DNA of 64,000 nt, from assembly GCA_022385755.1 (NCBI GenBank), contig MU278353.1:161489-225488 (forward strand), written 5' to 3'. This document shows positions 11,576 to 23,004 of this stretch, piece by piece. The notes beneath the pieces were generated by a model, which was not told the origin of the DNA, ran no database searches, and worked only from the letters and a program-made list of their open reading frames with translations. The stretch's first letter is position 1, and every line of letters starts with the position of its first letter. Source of the DNA: Trametopsis cervina (taxonomy: Eukaryota > Basidiomycota > Agaricomycetes > Polyporales > Irpicaceae). The translations under genes were made by a program, and so were the position numbers.

Positions 11576-14500
11576 CGAGGATGCAGTAGAGACGTCAACG
11601 TCCGTGCCATTTTGCGTAGCTCCTGTGATATCGGAGGCGTGCTGATTGGCCGGAGGTTTTGATAGATGAAAGTGCGCTGGACGCGAGGGGCAGCCAATTG
11701 TAATTGTGTATATGAGGGCGTGATATTGTTATCGTTGTATGCACGCGTGACTGACTACAATGCGTGTATGCGTGTACTGTATGTAGGATATGGATGGCAC
11801 TGCGTTGCTCCTGCATGTGTACCCTGGCGGTGACGGTAACGGTGCAACTACTGTAAGCGTAACTGTAACGCGAAGGTAGGTAAGACGGCACGTCGCATGT
11901 CAGGACATGAACATGACGGCACACGTTTGGAAATGTATATCGTGCCGGCATCCGCGCGAGGACGAATTTCGACGATGGTATGGGGTCGGCGACATAAGGA
12001 CATGGGCGGGCGAGATGTCGAGCTCTTCCGCCGGGTCGGCAGCGAGCGAGCGAGCGACGGGTGCAGGGAACGAGGGATGGATGGGATGGAGGAGGGAACG
12101 GTGAAATGACGGACGGTCGGCGATCAACGCGGCTCGTGCTATGACCAGCGGACCCCGCCTCCTCCCTCCTCTTGCCTCCTCTTCCCATTCCATCCCATTC
12201 CATCTCCTCATCTCATCCTGCTCGTCGCGATGTGCACTTTGCTGCGATTACGTTAACATGTAAGAAGGACTGTAGGTCAAAGATCCGAGTCGGGGGAACC
12301 CCCCAGCAGCGCAAGGGAACGAGGGAACGAAGTGCCCACGAAAGGCAAACGAGGTCTCGTGCGCTTTGATTGCCTGGGGCTAGGGGGTGGCGGCTGTTCC
12401 CAACCTAACCTACTGTACACATCCTAAGAGCACGTAATACAGAGCTGCGCACGCCACGCCATGCCTGGGAAAGAGAGCGTTGGTGGGAGGGCCACACACC
12501 GCACACCCTCGGGGATCATATCATGTGTGCGCGATGAAATTCGCCGGCGGTGCGCAGACTGGACAGGGATCATCGCATCGCCGTATGCTGTGCTGTGCAC
12601 TCGTAACGGCAACTCGTGAACCCAATGGGACACGAAGGTGAGGGTATAACGTTAGTGTACCGCGCATCAGCGTCTCGCACCTCATATGACCCTACCGCGC
12701 GCAGAGGCCCGGGGAGGACGATACAGTCACAAAGACACGCCAGAAAAAAACAGAAACAGGATAGAATGGGCAGACAGAACAGAACAGGGGAGGGGAGAAC
12801 ACTGGACGACACATGCCATCAAGCCACAAAAACTCGCCAGCCACAATCAGACGCTTCCTTCCCTCCCTCCCGGCGAGCCTTCGAATCCCGTAACGACGAC
12901 GAACGAACGACTGATCCCGGGTTTCTCGCATTCTCTCGTTGTGTGTCCGTGTTCTTTCGTCGTTCTGTGTTCTGAGGCCGTGAAAGTGGGTGGGGGTGGG
13001 TTTGTCAGCTGCAGGAGACGCGAGCGTGTTATGGTACGGTAAAATTGTGCGATTGTGCAATTGTGAGCGCGCTGCATCGACCTCTCGACCTCGGTGCGCA
13101 TTTGTTTTGCTCCCAGACAAAACAAGCAGATATCGAAATATCGAATCGAATATCGTGGCGTCCGGTCGTTTGCGTCTCACGTCTTCATCGCAGACAGTCT
13201 CCATGGCCCGAACAGGACAAGCCTCCCTCAGGACCTCAAGCGCAAGTCAAGTGCCCGGCCTCCAAGCACAATGACCGGCCCATCCCTTCCCTCCCTCGAA
13301 TCTCTTACAGTAGATCTCCCCGGCAGCCCTGTATTTCTTCGTCCTCGGCGGAAGATCTCCCATCTGACACGGATTGTCTGACTGACACCTGCACAGACCC
13401 CGCCCGTCCGTCCGCCGTCTATCTCTTCTGTACTGGACTGTATTGTGATATTTCGTTAAATTAAATGGCGACATCGCTTACGGCCCCGTCACCGTCACCG
13501 TGCTAGCTGAGCTGTGTTGAAGCGTATGAACGTGATAGATATCTCAGACCCTCGAGAGTGATTGGATGGATCTCTCCGCGTTTTCTTTTCTCTATCATTT
13601 CTTTGTAGTATACTGTAGGGAAGGAAAAGGCTCCCGGCACGTTCTTTCTCGAACGGGCAAATTAATATGTGATAGGATGCGAGGGACAGGGCAGGGGGGG
13701 GGCAGGGGAGGGGCCTCATGACTCGGCCGTTGATTCGCCGGGTTCGTGCGTTTCGCTCCTTGCGTTTCGTTGCTTTCTCTTTTTCTTGCTTTCTCTAGCT
13801 TCATATCTATTTTCGCTACGCTCTCCTGCTTGCTTTCTCTCACTCGCGGGGACCCGCCGTGGGGCTCGAGCCCAGAACTCATCGCTCTCGACCGTCGAAG
13901 CCTCGGTGTGCGCTATGAGGGCTGGGTGTGTGCGCGTGTACAGTCCAGGATGTGTCGGGCGGCTCAGGGCTGATGAGATGCGAACAACGAACAGACGCGA
14001 GACGCGCAATGCGGGGAGGTTGCCGAGGATGAGGCGTTTCCGCGTCACGCGGGTATGCCCACCACACCGCGCAATGCCATGCCATGTCATGTATAAATCC
14101 ATTAAAATTATGCTTTGGGTGATCGATGTGGAACTCTATACTTTACTTGTGGCGCCGACGGTGTAATGCGGAGAGTCGACGAGGAGAGGGGGAGGAGGTG
14201 GCGGGGAGAGGAGGTAGTGGGCACCCGTAATGAAATTCGACATCGACATAGGACCCGGGAGTGCATTGTATTGTGCATTGAGAGACAAAGCATACAGTAC
14301 AGTCGCACATCCATACAGTATACAGTACATAACCGCGGAGAGAAGCACGCGCGAGCGAGGGCGTGCGGGTGCGGGTTACGGCAGCGCCTCACTCATGACC
14401 ATGACCCCCTCCTCGTCTCGTCTGCCTGTCTGTCTGTCTCGACTCCAGCTCCAACCGGAAGCTCACCACAGGTACAATGAACAAACAGTCGCTCCGAGGG

Positions 14501-16070
14501 ACGTAATGCATACACCCCACCCTGGATCAGTGGGGAAGGAGCAGCAGGAGGAGGAGGAGCAAACGTACGGGACGGCGGCTAACACGCGTTCAATGAGCAC
14601 GCTTCCTTCCTTCCTTCCTTCCGAGCTGGCTGTCGAACGAATAAGTTATCGTATCGTATCGCCTGTGGAGACGCCACCGTTCTGATGAGGATGAGGACGA
14701 GAGCGCACGCACGCACACACGCTTCGGTCGTTTCTCGTGCGGATTGTGCTGTACACGTCGTCGACGGGATGGGCGCAACGATTAGCATCTTAGCCTTCCC
14801 CTCGAGATCACTGCACCCGCTACGATCGTTTGCCCGCCGGATATATCGCGCGCCGTCGGTCCCTCGGTTGGGAGGCAACGGCCCCCCCGCTGTTTCACCA
14901 GACCAGCAGAACTCAGACTCATTACGCCGCGGCCGATCTGGGCCGCGGGAGGAGTGGCTCAACTTTTTACTGGTGGTGTGTGATCGAAGCGAACCCGAAG
15001 ACGAGGACGATGAGCTGTGTCCGGGTTCGATGCGATGTGCTAGCTGCAACGAGACGCACCCGCCCGCGAACGGTACGAGCGTCGGACAGGGTACAAGCAC
15101 ACAGCGCACACTGGGATCCGTTGGCGTTGGCGACGGTGTCCGTCCCGTTGGGGAGCAGCTGCCCCTCCGTGGGTATCCCAAAATCAATTGGAGGGATGGA
15201 ATATAATACAATATTGAATGTTGATGTTAATTTTATTCAAGGTGGATCAGCGTTGTCTGTGTACGGGCCAATGGGGAGGGTGCGGTGCGATTGCGTAAAA
15301 GGACGATATTACAGGGCCCGAAATGGCGCCTCTGTCTGTTTTTCGCCGTGCGTGCGATGTGGGGACCGTCCTGTCCTGTCGCTGGTGCTGCGTGCTCCAC
15401 GCGCATTGCCAATGCACGCACGCAGCACCGCGCCGTGTGTCCGAGCCCAGCTCGCGATGCGACAGCCGTTAGAGAGCACGGAACAGCGAACATGGTTTGT
15501 GCGATGCGATGTTGGTGGAGTGCAGGGAATGGGAGAGGCGATGGGGAGGACCCCGACGTGCGGCTGATGGCACCCTTATGCGCAAAAATGGGATAGGGAT
15601 GGATCTACTGACTCGATCTCCCGCCGAATCCAAAGTCTCGCACGTTATGTCACGGCTATCGGGGGAAACGCCCAGGGGGAACGCGACGGATGAGGACGGT
15701 CTGTCGGTGTTCTGGCTGGGTTTCGTGGTGTTGTGTGCACGCAATTTACGGTGAACAACACGGATTGATATTGATGGTGCTGTTATTCTTTCTTCGGTGG
15801 AACACTGGCACTGGGCTGCTGTCGCGCTCGGTCGCTCGCAAGCTGATATGCCTGCCTGCCTCCTTGCCTTGCTTCCCCCTTGGACGGACTGGGATCTCAC
15901 ACACCGTCGCACGGCGATCTTGGCGCCTCGCTAAGAACATAAAGTCTACCGTGCCCTTCTCCGCCGCCTCTCGTCACTTTTTTTCTTGTCCTGTCCGTGT
16001 CCCAGACGTACGCCGTACCGTACGCCGTCGCTGTGTGCTACCACCACCACCACCACCACCACCACTGCCC

Positions 16071-17897
16071 ATGTCGTCCGACTCCTCGCTCAGCGACTCC
16101 AACAACTCCCCGAACACGACCACACACATGCCCCCCCTCCAGTTCAAAGGCGAGATCATGGACTTTGACCTCGGCGTCGAGATCGACCACCGCAAGCGGT
16201 ACGTACATTCCTCCTCCTCCTTCACTACCTCCTCCACCTCTTTCTCCCCTACCCCTTTCATCACCTCCTCTCCATATTCTTCACCGCCACCGCCTCCCGC
16301 GCCCACATACACCCACACCCCCCACCCCCACGTTGATGTTGATGCACACACCGACGGCGACTAAAAATGCTTCCGCACCACAAACAGACGACGAAACAGG
16401 ACGACGCAGTCGTGCCTCAACTGCCATACCTCCAAGCGCAAGGTACGTGTTCCTTCCCCCTCCCATCCCTCATTTCCTTCCCTTCCTTGCCGCCCCAATG
16501 AAAGAAGTAATACTAATGGACTTGCGCGCGTACAGTGTGATAGGAAGCGCCCCTGCCAGCGGTGCATCCAGCTCGGCCTCGTACGTCTGCGCTCTCCCGC
16601 ATTTGCGTCTGCGTTGTTTCACCCCACTCACTCTCACTGGTACGGCCGTTGTAGACTGGACTCTGTGTGTACGAGGTCGACGATCCGGCTCTACGGTGCG
16701 TACCTCCCCTCATCCCCATCTTCATCCCATCGTAAATTGCGAACGTGGTGGCTGATATTGGGATGGATGTGCTTTTGGCAGGGACGACCCGAATGTGGAC
16801 GAGAACACGCGTCTGAGGAACAGAATCGCCGAGCTCGAGAGTCTCGTGCGCGAGCTGCGAGGTCTGTCCGCACCGCGCTCTTACGTGTTTTTCCCCTCAT
16901 CTGACCTCGTCCTTTCCCTCCCTCTTCCCCACCCCTCTCCCTTTCTCCTACTCCTTCGCCATCTCGCCGCGCGCGCCCATCGCTGCGACTATGACCGCTA
17001 GGCAAACCGCACCCGCGCTGGGCCGAACCCAACTTCTGCGACGGCGACGCGTCCGAGAAATGGCACTCACGCTCAAGCAGACGCGCCCAGATGTTCCCGC
17101 GTCGCAACACCCTCGACTCGCCCCTCCAACACCCCCAATCGCAATCCTCACCCCAACAACCGCAGTCGCCTACCACGCCCTCCTCATCCGGCGTGAAGAC
17201 CGAGGAACACCATCATCATCACCACCAGCAACAACAACAACAGGGCACGGCACACCTATACCGTCTCTCGCCCTCGCCAGTCCCATTCGACACAGGCTCC
17301 TTCTCGCCACAGCACTACCCCTCCCCACCCTCCTCCTACCCCACCCAACGCACAAACACAAACGACCTATACTACCACCAACCCTACCTGCGCGACACCA
17401 CCTCCTCCACCTCCTCCGCGGCTGCATGCGGGTGTCTCACGAATCCTGCGGCGGGACACCCGCTTATTGCGCTCACGCAGCAGTTGGGGAATACGCTGGA
17501 ATTGTTGAGGCAGTTGCCTGAGCATGCACATGCGGGGGGTGGGGCGAGAGGCGCGTCGTGTGTGATTTTGAGACAGGTGGCGTTGTTGAGCGATCTTATG
17601 CAGTACGTCCCTCCCTCCTCCCTCCTTCCCCTCCCCATCCCATTTATCGACGTTTATGCTAACCCATTTGCGTATAGTGGCGGCTCAGGCGCGACAACGC
17701 CCCCCACGCCCTTCGACACCCTCTCGACGCCCGACAGCGAGCTCCTCTCGCCCGTCTCGACCTCCAGCCACTCGAGCCTCAACGGCGCTATCCACCCGGG
17801 CGAGTGGCCCATGCCCACTGCGAGCCAGTATGACTCGTATTTCCCGGTGGGGTCCGGCGAGGCGGGGATGTATCATAAGGCGTATCATATCAATTGA
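16071..17897 (+). CDS. Zn(II)2Cys6 fungal transcription factor
   Basis: Nuclear DNA-binding regulator of the fungal binuclear zinc cluster class. Seven phase-consistent exons give 389 residues: 16071-16198, 16388-16442, 16536-16580, 16655-16695, 16782-16861, 17002-17602, 17678-17897. The cluster is spread over three exons and reads CLNCHTSKRKC, then DRKRPCQRC and IQLGLTGLC, spacing C-X2-C-X6-C-X5-C-X2-C-X8-C. A basic stretch (HRKRRRNR) precedes it. A short coiled coil (NTRLRNRIAELESLVRELRG) follows, as usual for dimerising members. The rest is low complexity: a run of six His then seven Gln near 17,212-17,248, and Ser/Pro/Thr-rich segments; no fungal-specific middle homology domain is visible. 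The ATG follows a CAC repeat (16,041-16,065) in the presumed leader. Target genes are unknown. Confidence 0.92.
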
Positions 17898-18673
17898 GCG
17901 TGCCCTCTCCTCTCCTGTTCCCTCCTATTTCCCTTTTTTCCCGCCTGCGTTCATGACCGCCCGTTTTGCCGACCCCCCCCGACTTCCCCTGTTCCGCGTC
18001 GCCCGACCTCGACCTCGCCCGAGCACCCCATCCCATCCCATTCTTGTATACACCGCCCCTCGACTCTCGACCCTCGACCGTCCGACCCTCTAGGCCTGCA
18101 GTACGAGACGAGGCTTCTCGCACAGACCACGCGGACGTGGCCTCGGCCGCACCGGCCAGAACAGAACAGAAACGTAACATAACAGGGCATCGACACATCG
18201 ACACATCGGCATCGGCGCGAACGCCGAGCGCGCGCGCGCGTGTATGCACGTAAACGCAACGCAATGTAATGTCGGCTCCCTCTCCCTCGGTCCTCACTCG
18301 CCCTCGGTCCTCGGTCCTCTTCTCTGGCTCGGTACTCGCCCGCCGCCCGTCGCCGCCTCTTGATACGCCACTCCTTCGACGTTGTGCTTGTACTTGTCCC
18401 GCGGATCATTCTCATCTCATATATCTATTTTATTCACTCTGCTCTAGACATGCCCCTGCCCTGCCTTTGGTTTGTTTTGTTTTGTTTCCTTGTAATTCTT
18501 AATACCCCGCCGCTGCTGCTACGAGAGCGAGCGATATGTGTAACGATAACTAGATTGACGTGTAGATAGTGGACATGTTTTGGTACACATACACAAAACA
18601 TACACAAAAAACGCAAAGACAATGGATGTTTCTGCCTCTGCCGTCTTTCCTCGTCTTTCCTCGTCTGCCTCTG
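17898..18673. other. Convergent intergenic region
   Basis: Between two convergent genes, so it should hold two 3' untranslated regions. It is C/T-rich at first and AT-richer after 18,420. No further gene is visible. Confidence 0.5.
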
Positions 18674-19560
18674 CTACGATCGCCCCTGCGCCTCAAGCGT
18701 GAACCTAAACACCCTCTGCTTCTTCCTCTCCCCCGGTACCGCCCTCGCCTCCTTCCCATCGCTGTGTGGATCAAGCATCCACACATCCCTCTCAACAAAC
18801 ACCACCCCCCCGTCCCTCCGCACCAGAATGACGTTCGACAGACGCGTCCCGTACAATGCCGCATCGGGCAAAGGCGAGAGCTGCCGCGCGTGAGGCGGGA
18901 TTTGGATCGTGTCGCGTGCTGTCAAGGGGGTGGTGGGGGGTTTGTAGCTGCATTGCAGGGAGGGTTAGGTTGGTGTCAGGAGGGAGGGAGGGAAACGGAC
19001 ACGCACGTTAATAGATCGAAGAGCCGCTCGATGAGGTGCTCCTCCGTCTCTGCCTCCTCGTTATTCGATGCCGCCCGCTCGCGCTGGTGAGACTCAAGGA
19101 CGTCAGCGAACATCTGCGAGCCGAGCACTACTTTGGGCCACGTCTCGCCGCCGTGCCCGTCTATCCCGTTCGAGAGCCCTCCGACGCGTCGGGTGGCAGG
19201 GGAGAGCGGGCGGGAGGTGAGCGGGCCGCCGCCGGTGTGGTTTGTTAGGAAGGAGGCGGTGTATTGCCAGTGGGGTCTGTTTTCAGACGGGGAGGAGGAG
19301 GGAGGGGATGAGGAGGTAGAGGAAGAAGAGGAAGAAGGTGGGGAGGCAGAAGAGGGAGAGCAAGAGGGAGACAGCAAAAGGAGGTTGAACCCCGCGTACG
19401 ACGCGTTGCGCTGCACGACCGCAGAGGTGTACGCATCCAGCGTGGCAGCCGACGTGCGCGAGAGGAGGAAGGAGGACGTGAGCTCGCCGCGCGTGGACGC
19501 GTACAAGCCGAGCGGTTCTGTGATGTTCGTCCTGCGTGCGTGCGTTAGTCAGCGGATGTG

Positions 19561-19603
<43 letters not shown>

Positions 19604-19988
19604 AGGGAAGAAGAAGGAGGAGGAGGAGGAGGAGGAGGAGGAGGGGAGGAGGGAGGGGACGTACAGGAACGCGACGTTGCCGTCTCGACTGATCCCGAGC
19701 CATGTTCCTCCTGCGCGGAGGTCCCGTCCAGAGAGTACCCGCACCCGCTTGCCCTCCACATCCTCATCCTCATTATCAGTGGCGGTGGAGGAGGAGGTGG
19801 TGGAAGGGCCGCTCTCGAATGCATGCCAGTGTGCGGCGGAGGTCGGGCGCGCGAGGAACTCGTCGCGGTTGCTGCAGAGGATTCTGTGGGCGTGGCGGGG
19901 GGTCTCTTAGCTCAGACGGAGGGAGGACAAGCGGGCGCACGCACAGGGCATAGTCCGGGTGTTCTAGCGACCAGAAGCCGATGCACAT
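18674..19988 (-). CDS. TANGO2-like (NRDE) protein
   Basis: Member of the Ser/Thr-rich, NRDE-containing transport and Golgi organisation 2 family, found in mitochondria, cytosol or Golgi of other eukaryotes and linked to haem and lipid handling. Four exons (19988-19945, 19883-19665, 19531-19007, 18947-18674) join in phase and give 353 residues. The N-terminus is MCIGFWSL, followed after intron 1 by the family signature LCSNRDEFLARPT at about residues 17-29. The GGTWLGISRDGNVAFL block and the NITEPLG block follow, split by intron 2. Further on come the LSNG-type segment (GLSNGIDG) and a C-terminal region with YGTRLSNVILV. Two low-complexity Ser/acidic insertions make it longer than the human protein. 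Intron 2 contains a microsatellite. It is divergent from the Kre9-like gene, about 480 bases apart. Confidence 0.9.
19558..19644 (+). repeat. AAAGTG and GGA microsatellites inside a TANGO2 intron
   Basis: About eight AAAGTG units (19,558-19,604) are followed by about ten GGA units (19,614-19,644). Both fall within intron 2 of the TANGO2-like gene (19,532-19,664). On the coding strand the tract reads TCC then CACTTT, which extends the pyrimidine content of the intron. Confidence 0.9.
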
Positions 19989-20470
19989 CGTGGAAAGGTC
20001 GTAAGTCAGTCGCTGTTCTGCGTGTGCCCCCTTTTTCTCGTTGGTGCGGGTGCGCGCTGGCGATGCGATGTGCGCGTACGTATGTATGTGCTGTACGTAC
20101 GGCGGCTTTGGGTCTTACTCTGGGTAGCCGCGAAGACTCTTTCGAAGGAGTCACGCACGACACGGGGCGATGCGAGGTTATCTTATCACGAGCTCACGCG
20201 CGTTCTGTTTGGGTTTGTTTGTTCGACGCGACGCGCGGGAGGGAGGCTGCTTCCAGTCCGCCGCCCGCTACTACAGTACAGTACGACGTCGGGCTGACCA
20301 CAGACGGCTGCCCATCGTCAGCCAGCCGCACCCTTACACAATGCATACAAATGTCCGCGGGCGACCGCCCTCACCAGCATTCTCATTCCCTCTCATCCGC
20401 TCTCCTGTGTGCACCGGCTGCACCCAGTACCTCCCTCTCCTTCCTCCTCTTTAATTCTCTATAACCCACC

Positions 20471-21313
20471 ATGCATTGCACGCGCGCCCTCAGCTGCTGG
20501 CTCAGCATCCTCCTCTTCCTCGGCTGCTCCATCTCGAGCGCCTCAGCCCTATACACGCGCAGCCCTCCCGGCGAGGGCCCGGCGCGCGCGAACGTCTACT
20601 GGAGGCGGCACGCAGAAGCAGAAGACACGACCGGGCCTAGCAGCAGCGCGCTCGCCCTCGCCGACCCCACCGTGATCGAAGACCGGCTCCCGCACGTGCC
20701 TGATGCGTCGACGCTCGAAGGCAGAGACGTGTGGAACCCACCGATCCTCGCCCCGGACGCGGCGAGCGTGTGGAAACAAGGGTCGACGGTGACCGTCCGC
20801 TGGTGCGTACCTCCTTCTTCACACTCTATCATGCTCTTGCAGTAGTCTTATCGTGTGCTCGTGTGGCTGATAATTGTGATTGTAATTGCGACTGATGGCA
20901 TATGCTCCGACAGGGACACGACGCATGCGCCGCAACACGCGACGAACTCGCAAGGCACGCTCTACCTCGGTCGTGCACCCGCGGGGGACACAAGCGAGCA
21001 TCTCGACATCGGTGAATAGTCTGCAATCCCGCGTGTCTGTTCTCGTCCTCGTACCATACTCACATTCTGCCCCTTTTTCTCTTCAATTTGTAGAACATCC
21101 GCTCGCAAAGGACTTCAGCCTATCGCAGGGCAGCGTGCAAATCACTGTCCCGCACGTCGAGCCAAGGAAGGACTATATCGTCGTCTGTCAGTCTTCCCCC
21201 TTTTCTTTTTCTCGAGAGCTCGAGAGCTCTGTTTTGACTGTACACGTGCTGACGCTTCGTTCGCAGTGATGGGCGACTCGGGAAACCGGAGCCCTGCGTT
21301 CACGATCGAGTGA
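20471..21313 (+). CDS. Secreted Kre9/Knh1-type Ser-Thr-rich cell-surface protein
   Basis: Four phase-consistent exons (20471-20802, 20914-21011, 21094-21186, 21267-21313) give 189 residues. The N-terminus is a clear signal peptide: a short basic start, then a hydrophobic core (WLSILLFLGCSIS) ending near SASA. The mature part shows the pattern of the Kre9/Knh1 N-terminal, Ig-like domain: WKQGSTVTVRWDT, a YLGR strand, HPLAKDFSLSQGSVQITVP, and the end block DYIVVLMGDSGNRSPAFTIE. In yeasts such domains belong to cell-wall beta-1,6-glucan proteins. Here the protein stops right after the domain, without the Ser-rich tail or GPI signal of many relatives, so it is probably freely secreted or held non-covalently in the wall. 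Confidence 0.85.
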
Positions 21314-23004
21314 TTGGGTGCGCGCAAGAAACGAAGCGAAGCGATGTGCGATGGGCATTAGCATTAGGCTGTGTTCGTTCCGTCTGTGATTGTGCGTCGG
21401 AGCGATAATGCAATCGTCTTGCTTGGTAGTTCCGCGGAGCAGATGAGGCTGTGCGGGTGTGCGTGCGTTCCCTGACGAGACGAGAAGTATCATATATCCT
21501 GGCTGTTCTTCGTTCTTCGTTGCCCGATGTCCTGATATCCACGCCCATCAAGCCACCTCCGACACATAGTGCAGAACTGGGCGATTTCCGGAATATGAAT
21601 CATCTCGCTGGCGTCGACGCGTTCCCCAACTTCTCTCAGACGTTCCTTTGGGTTCACCGCTTCGCCCATCTAGCCGTTGTATGCAGCTGAAACAGGCTAC
21701 AACCGCGTACCGGCACAGGCTCCTATTCCTAAATATACACGTCCTCGAACAACGTAAGTGACTTCTACCGTCTCGCGTTCTGTTCTCCAGCGGCTGACCG
21801 TGGAACCAGATGGCTCCTTCAGGTGTACTGGATTTCAAGAGACGCGCGCACCACAGCCATCCGACCGTTGAATCGGGATACAAGCGAGTGATATCAACAC
21901 CAGCCGGCCAGCTAGCATCCTACTGTATCTCCGATACCCATATCCAAACGGAAATAGTGCGTCTACTCTACAGTATCGAGCGTGGAATAAAACGTCCCCG
22001 TCTGCTACACTGCGAAATCCGAAATCACCACCGCCCAAAGAAAAGGCGTGTATCCCGTATAGCCATACCCGGCTCAGAAGCGAACCCTTGCCTCCCGGAG
22101 TCGGCTGTCGGCATCCAGTATGATACCAGCACAGTACGAGTGAATGTGAATGAGAATGTGAATGTGGATGAATGGAAGACACCCGAACGACGAGCTCGAG
22201 CTTCTGGCGCGTGCGGGGGGGAGGGTGAGTCAGCCCACGTAGGCTGCCGCTGCCGCGTAGTGTATGGGTGGATGGGTGGGGTCGGATGCGGTCTCAGGAG
22301 GGAGATCGTTGGGAGCTTCTTCGTGCGCGAGGACGACGGGCGTGCTTCAGGTGTGTTTGGTGTGGTTTGTGTGGTTTGTGAATACGCACCACTGCACCTC
22401 GAGCGTCGTTCAAAGGCATCAGAACACAGACAGGCGTACTCGCTATACCGTCCTTCCGGTGGGTGGGTGCGCGAACCTTTTTCTTGCATTCGGTCCTCGA
22501 CCGCGAATAGATTGTGCAGAGTGGATACGTGCGTTACCATATCATTGTTGTTTCCGTTCTCGTGAAATGTTTACTTGAATAGACTGATCAGGTGTACCAG
22601 GTGTACAATGGTACCAACGCCACGAAGCCCCCGCGGCGGAGGGAGACCGTGCATGCAGAACACCACGTGAGATATGCAAAGGGTATTTTCTCGCAACGGA
22701 GTCACAAACAAGATTGGTACAGGTGTGAGGTAACTATCGGAACATGCTTGATGTAGGTACAAGGTTATTGATATTCGCGTTTGCGGGAAAGTGTGCCCCG
22801 AAGAGATTAAGGTCCAGAGCGGAGTGTAGAGCCAATTTGGCTCTTTGAGATGGGTGTCTGGGATCAAGTGCATATGTTTTGGACAGAGGTGGATCTGCTT
22901 TTGTGACGGTGATCTTCCTGGGATATGATATGAGACGCTCGCTCCACAAATGGGACTGTTCCACGCTCACCCGCTCACACCGCACCCATCTCATCACACC
23001 CAGC
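21314..23004. other. Intergenic region, no supported gene
   Basis: A 251-codon open frame at 21,810-22,565 has no recognisable domain and includes simple GTGAATGTGAATG-type repeats near 22,140-22,175, so I do not treat it as a gene. The right end holds the 3' region of the first P450 gene. Confidence 0.45.

Larger units (their letters stand above)
9537..16070. other. 6.5-kb gene-free, microsatellite-rich intergenic stretch
   Basis: No family motif, consistent exon series or codon bias supports a gene on either strand. Many long open frames occur simply because the sequence is GC-rich and poor in stops, and they overlap on both strands. Short tandem repeats are frequent (gcgtt, cagc, ggcaa, aggat, gggat, ttcc units). 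The right end is the probable 5' region of the Zn2Cys6 regulator at 16,071. Long upstream regions are common for developmental regulators, and an untranslated exon or non-coding RNA could lie here, but the sequence alone does not show one. Confidence 0.6.

Noticed and set aside
14830..15567. 245-codon open frame in the gene-free stretch
   Set aside because: GC-rich region with overlapping long frames on both strands, no domain, no splice pattern and low-complexity composition.
15997..16755. 252-codon frame starting upstream of the zinc-cluster gene
   Set aside because: It reads through introns of the transcription factor in a different frame and consists of Pro/Ser/His low complexity.
19558..19644. 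Regular repeat array as a possible CRISPR
   Set aside because: Units are six and three bases long with no unique spacers; it is a microsatellite inside an intron.
21810..22565. 251-codon open frame
   Set aside because: No recognisable family, includes simple repeats, and the opposite strand is also open for long stretches.
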